A stretch of 35,744 bases of DNA, from NCBI GenBank assembly GCA_964450715.1, contig CAYVFC010000084.1:1-35744 (forward strand). Direction: 5' to 3'. The notes below the pieces were generated by a model. The model searched no databases. It saw nothing but the letters and a program-made list of their open reading frames with translations, and was not told the origin of the DNA. The first letter of the stretch is position 1. The number at the start of each line of letters is the position of its first letter. Source of the DNA: CAYVFC01 sp964450715 (lineage in GTDB: Bacteria > Myxococcota_A > Polyangia > Polyangiales > JAFGIB01). A program made the translations under genes and the position numbers. Shown here piece after piece: positions 24,239 to 31,870 of the stretch.

Positions 24239-27200
24239 ATGTCAGAGTTTTCGCGCGGCGTATTGATGGCTGGCACCAAGAAGAAGCAGCGAGACGAGGC
24301 GGACCAGGGGGCGCCGGGAGGCAGGGCGCCCCGCATAATTGCGGACCGCTATGCCGTCCTCGAGGAGATCGGGCGCGGCGGCGTGGCGACCGTGTACCGC
24401 GCCCATGACGAGCGTCTGGACCGCTCCGTCGCGCTCAAGCGGCTGCACTACCACGGGTCCCAGGAGAAGGTCATCCTGCCGGCCTTCGAGCACGAATTCC
24501 AGGTGCTGGACCAGCTCGATCACCCGCGCATCGTACGCGTCTTCGACTACGGACACGACGGCACCGCGCCCTACTACACGATGGAGCTGCTCGAGGGTCA
24601 GAGCCTCAAGCGGAGGCTGCCGATTTCGATCGTGGAGCTGGCCAAGGTTCTGCGCGACGTGGCCTCCTCCCTCGCACTGCTGCACGCGCGCCGCTACGTG
24701 CACCGGGACGTCACTCCCCGCAACGTCTGGTGTGAAAGCGACGGCGGCGCGAAGCTCCTCGACTTCGGCGCCATGGTCCCGATGGGATCGGCACCGAGTC
24801 TGATCGGGACGCCGCCCTTTGTCGCGCCCGAGCTTCTCCACCGGCAGCCGCTCGACGGGCGGGCCGACATCTTCGCGCTCGGTGCGCTGGCCTATCGCGC
24901 GCTCACCGGACGCCACGCCTACGTGGCCCGCTCCCTGCACGATCTGTGGGACGTGTGGCAAAGGGGGTCACCGCCGCGACCGGCAACGCTCGCGAACGTG
25001 CCGGGCGCGATCGACGAGCTGGTGATGGCGATGATCAACCTGGACCGGGACGGGCGCCCCGCCACCGCAAGCGAAGTGATGGAACGCTTGTGCGCCGCGA
25101 CCGATATCCCGGTCGACAGCGACGCACGCGCAGCGCGCGCGTACCTGCTCTCGCCACCACTGCTGGGTCGCGAGCGGGTCCATCGCCGCATACGCCAGAA
25201 CCTGCTGAAGGCAACCGCCGGAAGCGGGCGCACGTTGCTGCTCTCCGGTCCCCAGGGGATCGGGGCAAGCCGCCTGCTGCGCGAGCTCGGACGCGACGCC
25301 AAGCAGGTCGGCGCCACGGTACTGTCGGCCGACCGCCAGGCGGCCGAGGGCGGCGATGTGGACCTGCTGCGCCAGCTCTGCGAGGACGCGGTGGAACAGT
25401 TGCCGCGGGAGGCGCTCGAGCTGGCCGCACCCCACGCGGGCGTGCTCTCGCACCTGAGCCCCGCGGTGCGTAGCAGTCTCGGGGAGCCCGAGCTCGCGGA
25501 GCTGCCCGCCCACAAGCCCGCGCTCACCCTGGTCACCCACCTGCACCGTTGGCTGGAGAAGGTGGCCGGCCAGTGGCCGCTTTTGATCGCGGTCGACGGG
25601 CTGCATCTGTGCGATGCGGTCGCCGTCTCTCTGCTGCACAGGCTCGCACGCAGCTGCCACGACAGGCAGATGCTGCTCGTCGTGACACGCGACAGTGACG
25701 CCCCTGCGCGGTTCAACGGCGCCGAGGATCAGCTCCTGGAGCGACCGGACGAGGCTCGGCAGTTCATCGAGCTCACGCCCCTGGACATCGAGGACGTGAC
25801 CCGGCTGACCGACGCGCTCTTCTGGGGGGCGGACAACCAGCGTGGCGTCGCGACCTGGCTGCACCGGGTTTCGGGCGGAGTGCCCGGCACGTGCCTTGCC
25901 CTGGCACAGCACCTGCTGGACGTGGGGCTGGCACGCTACGAGATGGGCCGCTGGCACCTGCCGGCCTATCCCCAGGAGCACGCCCTGCCCACGGACCTCA
26001 GCGGTTTGATCGCGGGCCGCGTCGCGCGACTCAGCACGACCGCACGCGAGCTGGCGAGTGTGCTCGCGCTGGCCTACGACGACACCCAGGCCGAGCACGA
26101 GCCCACCCACAACGTCACCGTGGCGGAGCTGTCGCGCGTGCTCGAGGCGCCGCTCGAAGCGATCCACCGGGCCCTCTCGGAACTCCACGCCGCGGAGGTC
26201 GTACCGGCGACGGAGGGCCGTCATCGGATCGCCCACCGCGCCCTCGCCGAACAGCTCCGTGGCGACCTGGACCCGGGCCGGGCGCGCGCCTTTCACGCCG
26301 CCCTCTACGACGTGCTGGTCGCGCACAGCTCGGAGGGACGGCTGGCGCTGCGCCACCTACAGCTTGCAGGCGAACACGCACGGGTGATCGAGCTACTCAG
26401 CGCCGGGGGCGGCGCGCTCTCCGACCTGGGCGCGATGCGGCTGAGCCTGGCCGCGGACCTGCTGTGCACCGCCGTCGACTACGCGCGCACACACGACGTC
26501 CCGCGCGAGCAGGAGGCCATGCTTCACGAAAGGCTCGGCTTCGTCGCCTCGGTCTTCGATTGGTCGCTCAAGCGCTACATGAAGGAGGAGCTCGAGCGCC
26601 TGCTCGCCGAGACCGGTCTCGACCGCCGCGAGGAGTTCGTCGAAGCCGGCGGCCCGGTCCAGGTCCACGCGGCCTGCATGAGCGCGGCCACGGCACGCCG
26701 AACGCCCGACGATCCGCGCACACTCTCGAGCGAGCAGGCCATGCTCCGGCTGCCCGCCTGTGCCGCGGCGCTCGGCCAGGTGGCGGCACGCGCACAGGAT
26801 CTCGAGACCACCCGGGAAGCCACCGCGCTCTTCGAGTGGATGCGCGAGCTGGAGCACGGCGTGCTGAACGCGGATTCGGCCCGGGAGACCATGGAGTGCC
26901 TTGAGGGCCGCGAGCTGTCGTTATCCATGATGGATCTCGTCGAACGCTTCATGAACCACCCCCAGCTCAGTCCGGTCTACCGCCTGGCTGCCGCCGGGGT
27001 GCAACTGCACAGGGCCGGTGTGCGCTTCGCCGCGCAGGGAAACGCCCGGGTGTTCGACGTGGCGTCGCTGCTGGAGGGGGCCGTGCCCGGGATCTGGCTG
27101 GCGGCTCACCTCTACTGGCTGGGTCACGCCTTCCGCTGCGAGGGCGCGATGGCCAAGCGGTGGCAGCAGCCGGCGATCGCCGTCTCACCGGACGACCTGT

Positions 27201-28375
27201 GGCGGCGGCGCGCCCACCTGATGGTCGAGGCGAGGCTGCACGCCCTCACCTACAATACCCTCGCGCTCAAGGGCGTGCTGGGAGAGATCGACGTGCTCGC
27301 CGAACAGTTCCCGGGCTGGCAGCCCTGGCGCTACTGGGCCTGGGGCGAGTACCTGCTGCTGCGCGGATCCCTCGAGGACGCGGATGCCGCCCTGTCGGCC
27401 GCGATCGAGCGTTCCGGACCCGGACAGCACGCGGCCTGGGGGCACGCCCATCCGGCCCATGTCGTCCTGCTCACGCGCATGGGCGATCACCAGCGCGCGG
27501 TTACGGCCGGGCGTGAGGGCCTCGCCCATTGCGCAGAGCAGAAGCTCGACGCCATGACCCGGTTCGACCACCAACTGGCGCTGGCCGAGGCGCTCGCCGC
27601 GATCGACCGGCACGAGGAAGCATCCGGGATGCTCGACGACGCCGAGGGCCTGCTCGAATCGGAAGCCTTCGGCGGTGTCCACCAGGGGCGTCTGTGCGAG
27701 GCACGGGTCCAGGCGGCCCTCGACCGGAGCGACTGGCAGGCCGCCGAGACACACCTGGCTCCCCTCTCCAGGATCTTCATGCAGAGCGAGATCCCACAGC
27801 TGACCGCTCGCTACGTGCGCCTCGCCGGCGACGTGCGCAGCGGCGAGGCCCGGAGCACCTCGCGCAATTTGCGCGAGCGCTGGTCGCCCGACAGGGCCGG
27901 GCCTGCCCTGCAGGCCCAAACGGCGCAGCTGCTCTCGGACTGCGAGGACCGGGCGGCCCGGGGCTCGCGCGTGCTCGCCCTGCTCCTCGAGGCCTCGGGC
28001 GCGGACGCGGGCCTGCTCTACCTCGCCAACTCCGGGGTGCTCTCGCTCTGCGCACAGATCGGGGACATGGAGGCGAGCAGCATGGCCCTGGCCGAGGCAC
28101 AGCGCCACGCGGACGCGTCCAGCGCGGTCACCACGGCCGAGACACGCCCATCCGGCAGATCCACCCGTTCGACGCGCCCAAGCTCAAGCGATCCGGTAGG
28201 CTCGATGACCGATACACATGCGCTGGTGTTGCGCGCAGGCGTCCGTGTCACCGCGGTCGCTTTGCTCCGCTGGCGCGGCGAGTCCCGGTCCTCGCGCCTG
28301 ACCGCTGTCAGCGAGCTGGCCAGCGCTGTGGGGGACGCGCTTGCCGAAGACTCGGCGCCGCCCATCTTCCGTTGA
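24239..28375 (+). CDS. Giant Ser/Thr protein kinase with degenerate ATPase, helical-repeat and GAF-like domains (2)
   Basis: 1378 aa from ATG 24239 (GGGAGGG ahead but only a base or two away; ATG 24266 is an alternative). Kinase domain ~38-290: GRGGVATVY loop, Lys67 (ALKR), HRDVTPRN (155-162), DFG (175-177), GTPPFVAPELL, DIFALGALAYRAL; key residues are intact. The ATPase region aligns with that of the kinase at 10883-15163 (LLGRERVHRRI then LLLSGPQGIGASRLL), but Walker A reads GPQGIGAS and lacks the Lys and following Thr, and Walker B reads LLIAVDGLHLCD. ATP binding there is therefore probably lost. A long helical region and a C-terminal GAF-like segment (ALLLEASGADAGLLYLANSGVLSLCAQ) follow, then a Ser/Thr/Arg-rich stretch and a final helix. 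Cytoplasmic. Codons end in G or C almost throughout, more strictly than in the first kinase. Confidence 0.9.
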   Translation: MSEFSRGVLMAGTKKKQRDEADQGAPGGRAPRIIADRYAVLEEIGRGGVATVYRAHDERLDRSVALKRLHYHGSQEKVILPAFEHEFQVLDQLDHPRIVRVFDYGHDGTAPYYTMELLEGQSLKRRLPISIVELAKVLRDVASSLALLHARRYVHRDVTPRNVWCESDGGAKLLDFGAMVPMGSAPSLIGTPPFVAPELLHRQPLDGRADIFALGALAYRALTGRHAYVARSLHDLWDVWQRGSPPRPATLANVPGAIDELVMAMINLDRDGRPATASEVMERLCAATDIPVDSDARAARAYLLSPPLLGRERVHRRIRQNLLKATAGSGRTLLLSGPQGIGASRLLRELGRDAKQVGATVLSADRQAAEGGDVDLLRQLCEDAVEQLPREALELAAPHAGVLSHLSPAVRSSLGEPELAELPAHKPALTLVTHLHRWLEKVAGQWPLLIAVDGLHLCDAVAVSLLHRLARSCHDRQMLLVVTRDSDAPARFNGAEDQLLERPDEARQFIELTPLDIEDVTRLTDALFWGADNQRGVATWLHRVSGGVPGTCLALAQHLLDVGLARYEMGRWHLPAYPQEHALPTDLSGLIAGRVARLSTTARELASVLALAYDDTQAEHEPTHNVTVAELSRVLEAPLEAIHRALSELHAAEVVPATEGRHRIAHRALAEQLRGDLDPGRARAFHAALYDVLVAHSSEGRLALRHLQLAGEHARVIELLSAGGGALSDLGAMRLSLAADLLCTAVDYARTHDVPREQEAMLHERLGFVASVFDWSLKRYMKEELERLLAETGLDRREEFVEAGGPVQVHAACMSAATARRTPDDPRTLSSEQAMLRLPACAAALGQVAARAQDLETTREATALFEWMRELEHGVLNADSARETMECLEGRELSLSMMDLVERFMNHPQLSPVYRLAAAGVQLHRAGVRFAAQGNARVFDVASLLEGAVPGIWLAAHLYWLGHAFRCEGAMAKRWQQPAIAVSPDDLWRRRAHLMVEARLHALTYNTLALKGVLGEIDVLAEQFPGWQPWRYWAWGEYLLLRGSLEDADAALSAAIERSGPGQHAAWGHAHPAHVVLLTRMGDHQRAVTAGREGLAHCAEQKLDAMTRFDHQLALAEALAAIDRHEEASGMLDDAEGLLESEAFGGVHQGRLCEARVQAALDRSDWQAAETHLAPLSRIFMQSEIPQLTARYVRLAGDVRSGEARSTSRNLRERWSPDRAGPALQAQTAQLLSDCEDRAARGSRVLALLLEASGADAGLLYLANSGVLSLCAQIGDMEASSMALAEAQRHADASSAVTTAETRPSGRSTRSTRPSSSDPVGSMTDTHALVLRAGVRVTAVALLRWRGESRSSRLTAVSELASAVGDALAEDSAPPIFR

Positions 28376-28461
28376 TGATCTGCCAGGAGTCCGGGAAGTC
28401 GGCCGGCAGCCCGCTCGCGTAGGGCTCAGGGCCGATGCCACTTAAGGGAAGAAGCGGTAGG

Positions 28462-28555
28462 CGCGCGGAAAGTGCGACTATCCGCGGTCCGACAGGTTGC
28501 TGGTCGATCGAAGACGACGACAGAGGCGCGCATGTGACAAACGTCCTTCCGCGCG
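28462..28555. repeat. Long-range inverted repeat between convergent genes
   Basis: CGCGCGGAA (28462-28470) and TTCCGCGCG (28547-28555) are perfect 9-bp arms about 76 bp apart; CTTTTTC follows the right arm. It could fold the 3' end of the kinase 2 transcript. No gene is seen in 28376-28601. Confidence 0.35.
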
Positions 28556-28601
28556 TTATCGCTTTTTCACTTGAAGAAAGCCGGACCGCACGACCGCCGC
28601 G

Positions 28602-29195
28602 CTAGCGGCAACCGGCGCCCTCCAGCGCCGCCACCTCTGCCGCGCAAGCGGCGGGATCGACGGGGGCGCCCACGACGTCCTGCTCGGGGTCGCACTTCCA
28701 GGCCTGGTCGAGGTCGCATTCCCAGGCGGCAATCGATAACTCGAGGCACGGCGCGCTGTCGCCCATCTCAGCGACCACGAAGTCGCACAGCCCGCGGCAA
28801 TCGTCGATGTCGATCGTGGAGCAGTCCTGGATCTGCCGGTCACAGCTCGCGTAGCAGGCGGTGCGAGCCGCTACCGCCGATCCATGGCCGGCGTCTCCAC
28901 CCGCGTCGGGCATCTCTGTACCGCCATCTTCATCCGCGCCGCTGGCGTCCGTCGGGCCCGGGCCGCCGTCCACGGCGGTTTCACCCGCATCGGGCTTTCC
29001 CGCATCGCCGTTCGTACCGCCCGTGCCTCCAGCGCCTCCGACGCCGGTGTCGCCGGGTCGCGCTTCCGCATCGAGGCCCGAGTCTCCCGGATCGCCGCTA
29101 CCGCCCCCGGTGTCTCCGGGAGCTCCGTCATCGTCGCCGCAAGCGGACGCGGTGAGAGTCAGCGTCATGACCGCTACCACCAGTGCCCATTTCAT
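28602..29195 (-). CDS. Small lipoprotein translationally coupled to abiEii
   Basis: 197 aa. Signal peptide MKWALVVAVMTLTLTASAC with lipobox ASAC, Cys19. Residues ~20-105 are a Gly/Asp/Ala-rich tether (GDTGGGSGDPGDSG, GGAGGTGGTNGDAG). The globular C-terminal ~90 residues contain eight or so cysteines (TACYASCDRQIQDCSTIDIDDCRGLCDF ... APCLEL ... WECDLDQAWKCDPEQ ... ACAAEV ... GCR) in pairs, so a disulfide-bonded domain; this resembles Cys-rich modules in myxobacterial lipoproteins. The ATG overlaps the stop of the AbiEii gene (ATGA at 29192-29195), and AAGGGAAC upstream can serve as its ribosome-binding site, so it appears to be the third gene of the AbiE operon. No known function in AbiE systems; it may be a passenger that has become coupled. 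Confidence 0.75.
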   Translation of the reverse strand: MKWALVVAVMTLTLTASACGDDDGAPGDTGGGSGDPGDSGLDAEARPGDTGVGGAGGTGGTNGDAGKPDAGETAVDGGPGPTDASGADEDGGTEMPDAGGDAGHGSAVAARTACYASCDRQIQDCSTIDIDDCRGLCDFVVAEMGDSAPCLELSIAAWECDLDQAWKCDPEQDVVGAPVDPAACAAEVAALEGAGCR

Positions 29196-30463
29196 CCAAT
29201 GTTCCCTTTGGTTCCTCGAGTCGTTCGCGCTCTGCCAGGTACGTTTCCACCGCGCTTCTTGGAGGCAGGAATGCTGATCGCCCCTGTTCGAGTAAACTCT
29301 ACCTGGTACCTCGGCTTGAATGGTATCGATGTTACGTTGATACGGAGCAGGCGATCTACTCGAAACGACCTGTGACCGTTTCTGTCCAGGTCGAAGGCGT
29401 GCAGGATGATGTTTCCGTCGAGCGTTCTCCGCAGGGAATACGGTTCAACGGTGCGATTGACTACCTGTCCGTTATCCTTTCTGTGTTTTATCTCGATGCA
29501 CAGATAGTTCGCTCCCGCGAAACGTACGGGTTCCAGTGGTACACCCTGTCCCCACGCGTATACGGTAGGCGGCGGAGACCAGGACACGTCCTCCGACGCC
29601 CCCACGGGAACGGCAGGAAGCGTTTCCGGCACGACACGTTCTTCGATCCAGGCGAAGAAACCATCCAGAGCGTCCAGATACAGTTGATAAGGAGGGAGAT
29701 TCGGAAGCTGATGCGCCAGCATATTCTCCCATTCAGACTCGAGTTCCCCGTAGACGGGTGAGTCGCGTATTCCTTCGTAGGTGGGAACCGCGACGCCCTT
29801 TGATTCGCACTTTTCGATCAGCGTCTGGCGCACGTGTGTCGGCTCGTTTCGTAGCTCCGAGTGCCGATGAATATTCACCACGTCGTAAAGGTCCCGCGGT
29901 CTGCAACGCTCGCCCAGCGCTCTTATTTTTTCCGCGAATAGCTCCTCGAAGGAGTAGCACCGTACCTCGCCTCCGGAAGGGAACCGATCCGAGAACGGAT
30001 GATTGATCGCCCGAAAAACAGGAGGTCGAGCGACCTTCTCAGAGGCATCCAGGTCCAGCTTGACCGTCGCCACCGAGGGCGCCATGCGCGGCCCCCGGTA
30101 GTAGATCCGTCCCTCGGCAGAGCGGCCTCTTGGCCGCAGTCGCACTTTCGGTTGCTGGACCGTGAAATCGATGCCTGAGGCCTCGTAGACGCGTTCGAGT
30201 AATTCGCCGAGAATCGATAGAAGTTCTTCGGGCTCAAAAGGCCCGCCGGGCAGAACGGTGAAATCCAGATCTTCGGAGAAGCGATAGGTTTCGAAAAAAC
30301 ACTTCTTCAGGCAGGTGCCTCCCTTGAATACCCAGCCATCGCGAAGGATTTCGTGGGTGCCGATTCCCCACAGGAGCCAGCCGATGACGTAGTCCTTTTC
30401 GATCACGTCCTCGCGGAGCCCCCATTCGGTTTCCAGGTTCCTGAGCTCGCCGTGAGAAATCAT
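29192..30463 (-). CDS. abiEii: AbiEii-family nucleotidyltransferase toxin with C-terminal WYL-like domain
   Basis: 423 aa, against roughly 300 for usual AbiEii. Nucleotidyltransferase motifs: WVFKGGTCLKKCF (Gly48-Gly49) followed by RFSEDLDFT (Asp65 and Asp67, metal ligands), VKLDLD (134-139), and EELFAEKIRALGERCRPRDLYDV (173-195; Lys179, Asp191), all intact. Known AbiEii proteins are GTP/NTP-dependent transferases that block growth after phage infection. The extra region (~308-390) has the pattern of a WYL domain: LCIEIKHR, NRTVEPYSLRRTLDGNIILHAFDLDRNGHRSFRVDRLLRINVTSIPFKPRYQVEF. WYL domains bind ligands such as nucleotides or nucleic acid, and regulate many defence systems. The tail is basic and Gly-rich. 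The start ATG overlaps the abiEi stop (ATGA at 30460-30463), showing translational coupling. Confidence is high for AbiEii and moderate for WYL. Confidence 0.88.
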   Translation of the reverse strand: MISHGELRNLETEWGLREDVIEKDYVIGWLLWGIGTHEILRDGWVFKGGTCLKKCFFETYRFSEDLDFTVLPGGPFEPEELLSILGELLERVYEASGIDFTVQQPKVRLRPRGRSAEGRIYYRGPRMAPSVATVKLDLDASEKVARPPVFRAINHPFSDRFPSGGEVRCYSFEELFAEKIRALGERCRPRDLYDVVNIHRHSELRNEPTHVRQTLIEKCESKGVAVPTYEGIRDSPVYGELESEWENMLAHQLPNLPPYQLYLDALDGFFAWIEERVVPETLPAVPVGASEDVSWSPPPTVYAWGQGVPLEPVRFAGANYLCIEIKHRKDNGQVVNRTVEPYSLRRTLDGNIILHAFDLDRNGHRSFRVDRLLRINVTSIPFKPRYQVEFTRTGAISIPASKKRGGNVPGRARTTRGTKGNIG

Positions 30464-31299
30464 GCCTTATCGCCTCTCCTGTCGATTTCGACATTCACGG
30501 CAAGGTTCCATTTTCGGAGAAGCCGCCCCTTCCTTTTGACGTTCGGATCGAGCCGAGAGTATCCGGTACTGACATTGTCGCGACAGATCGAAAGCAGGTG
30601 GGGCGCGTCAATGCCGGTGGCGTCGATGATAAATCCCAATCTCTTGAAGAGGGTCTTGTTCCCGAGTTTCTTTCCGGACTCGATCAAAGCGTCATCGTCG
30701 CGATGCTCGCCGGTGATCAGCTCGACGACCATCTCCGCCACGTGTTTGATTCCGCCGCCCAACCGTGGATTATCCAGCATATCGACAACGGTCCGCGTCG
30801 GGTTCGATACAAGCACCCGAGCGTTGTCGCGCCAGACCGTTTGCAGGCCGAACATCCGCTCCTCGACGGTCGATGAAACCAGGAATCGCGTGCCTTTGAT
30901 CGTTTGGCGGCGGCGGCGAATATCGTTTGCCGAAAAGACGACGACGTCGGCGAATATCTGTTCCGTCAGCCCCCAGTGTTCAGCGGCGCTCCATCCCCCG
31001 ATGTAGCACGGTGCGAAAACCGTGGTTGCGATGACCCAGGGATCTCTTCGCGATTCGCCGGGCCTCACGGCGTCGAGTGACACGGTGACATACAGGCCCC
31101 TGCGCACGCGGGATAGCCATCCCCTCGACGCCCAGTGCGCGAGAAGCCTGTTCACCCTGTAGGGCGGTAACTGCAGACACTCCGCCGCCTCTCGCGAGGA
31201 GAAAGGCCCGGAAAAAGCGCGGTACAGACGCGACAGCAACTCGCGATGCGCCTGCGAGATCCCTCCTCCATACCGGCTGTCGGTATATTCGATGGGCAT
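30460..31299 (-). CDS. abiEi: AbiEi-family antitoxin and autorepressor
   Basis: 279 aa from ATG 31299. That start is favoured over the frame's first ATG (31386) because a promoter with TGGTATAAC lies between them and GGAG stands upstream of it. Residues ~15-75 form a winged helix (AHRELLSRLYRAFSGPFSSREAAECLQLPPYRVNRLLAHWASRGWLSRVRRGLYVTV), as in AbiEi proteins. The following domain has the family pattern DPWVIATTVFAPCYIGGWSAAEHWGLTEQ ... IKGTRFLVS ... RTVVDMLDNPRLGGGIKHVAEMV ... KRLGFIID. AbiEi represses its own operon by binding inverted repeats and counteracts the toxin without stable complex formation (type IV). The gene is first in the operon and overlaps abiEii by 4 bp. It sits about 490 bp from attR. 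Confidence 0.88.
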   Translation of the reverse strand: MPIEYTDSRYGGGISQAHRELLSRLYRAFSGPFSSREAAECLQLPPYRVNRLLAHWASRGWLSRVRRGLYVTVSLDAVRPGESRRDPWVIATTVFAPCYIGGWSAAEHWGLTEQIFADVVVFSANDIRRRRQTIKGTRFLVSSTVEERMFGLQTVWRDNARVLVSNPTRTVVDMLDNPRLGGGIKHVAEMVVELITGEHRDDDALIESGKKLGNKTLFKRLGFIIDATGIDAPHLLSICRDNVSTGYSRLDPNVKRKGRLLRKWNLAVNVEIDRRGDKA

Positions 31300-31310
31300 A
31301 TATTCCACTC

Positions 31311-31341
31311 CGAACGAAACAACGCGAGGTTCGTTATACCA
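31311..31341 (-). promoter_or_regulatory. abiE promoter with downstream inverted repeat
   Basis: On the minus strand an extended -10 TGGTATAAC (TG at 31341-31340, TATAAC at 31338-31333) leads to a start near 31326 and a leader of about 27 nt. Inverted repeat arms CGAAC (31311-31315) and GTTCG (31329-31333) overlap the -10 and the transcript start, the right place for AbiEi autorepression. Confidence 0.45.
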
Positions 31342-31508
31342 GAATTCGATCTCCGGAGAAAGGCCCTTCAAGTGAATCCAGGGCAACTGATCATCACCGC
31401 CACCGGTATTTGAAAGTCTACACCCGCGATAGTCTGCTGGATTTCAGGATGCGCCGGGCCTCGCAGATGGGCGCGGGAAGAAGTCCCGCCGCCGTCCGGC
31501 GACCGTTC

Positions 31509-31660
31509 GTCTCCAGACCGTCTCCAACGCGCAAATGGAACTCATCGGACGTTATTCCAGGTTTTTCTTAAAAGCCAGAACGCGTCACCGGGTCGAGGGA
31601 ACGGGGCCCTCCGCCACCATCGCCGGCGCATCTCCAAAATCGTCTCCAAATCGTCTCCAA
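31509..31660 (+). promoter_or_regulatory. Right GTCTCCA heptamer clusters (candidate arm-type sites)
   Basis: GTCTCCA at 31509-31515 and 31520-31526 (11 bp apart), then ATCTCCA at 31630-31636 and GTCTCCA at 31642-31648 and 31653-31659 (12 and 11 bp apart). All lie on the same strand as the pair near attL. The region 31387-31790 otherwise shows no gene; a short inverted repeat GCGGGA/TCCCGC is at 31473-31489. Confidence 0.5.
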
Positions 31661-31790
31661 AACGGGGGATGACCCGGGGGGACGGGAGGGGAGAGCAGGG
31701 CAGTGGATAGAAAGTAAAAAGCGGTGAGATGTCGAACCCTTGTACCGGAAAGTCGTGCGATATCGCCGTGTTATAGGATATATACTTTCA

Positions 31791-31816
31791 GGGTTCGACT
31801 CCCGCCGCCTCCACTA
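31791..31816 (+). other. attR core (26-bp repeat, displaced ssrA end)
   Basis: Identical to 7345-7370 but with no tmRNA body to its left. It is the original 3' end of ssrA moved away by the insertion. Confidence 0.9.
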
Positions 31817-31840
31817 GTTTAGTTGTTTACTATCAAGCAG

Positions 31841-31870
31841 TTGGGCAACCGGACGATTCGCGTTGCCCAA
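31841..31870 (+). terminator. Inverted repeat just outside attR, possible displaced ssrA terminator
   Basis: Perfect 9-bp arms TTGGGCAAC (31841-31849) and GTTGCCCAA (31862-31870) with a 12-nt loop, 25 bp beyond the attR core, where a terminator for the uninterrupted ssrA gene would sit. No T-tract follows. Confidence 0.35.

Larger units (their letters stand above)
7345..31816. mobile_element. Integrated genomic island at the 3' end of ssrA
   Basis: A perfect 26-bp direct repeat (7345-7370 and 31791-31816) corresponds to the T-arm and acceptor end of tmRNA. A tyrosine integrase gene starts its stop codon 5 bp inside the left copy and reads toward it, with an excisionase-like gene upstream. 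The repeat period is 24,446 bp. Cargo includes signalling giants, lipoproteins and an AbiE operon. No relaxase, coupling protein, type IV secretion or phage structural genes were recognised, so the element is probably excisable but not self-transmissible, or needs a helper. tmRNA is a known attachment target for such islands. Confidence 0.9.

Noticed and set aside
24968..26356. 462-codon minus-strand frame inside the second kinase gene
   Set aside because: Antisense shadow of a very GC-rich gene; no ribosome-binding site and no recognisable domain, while the plus strand encodes continuous conserved domains.
29192..29761. Plus-strand frame opposite abiEii
   Set aside because: Antisense to a gene with intact nucleotidyltransferase motifs; no supporting signals.
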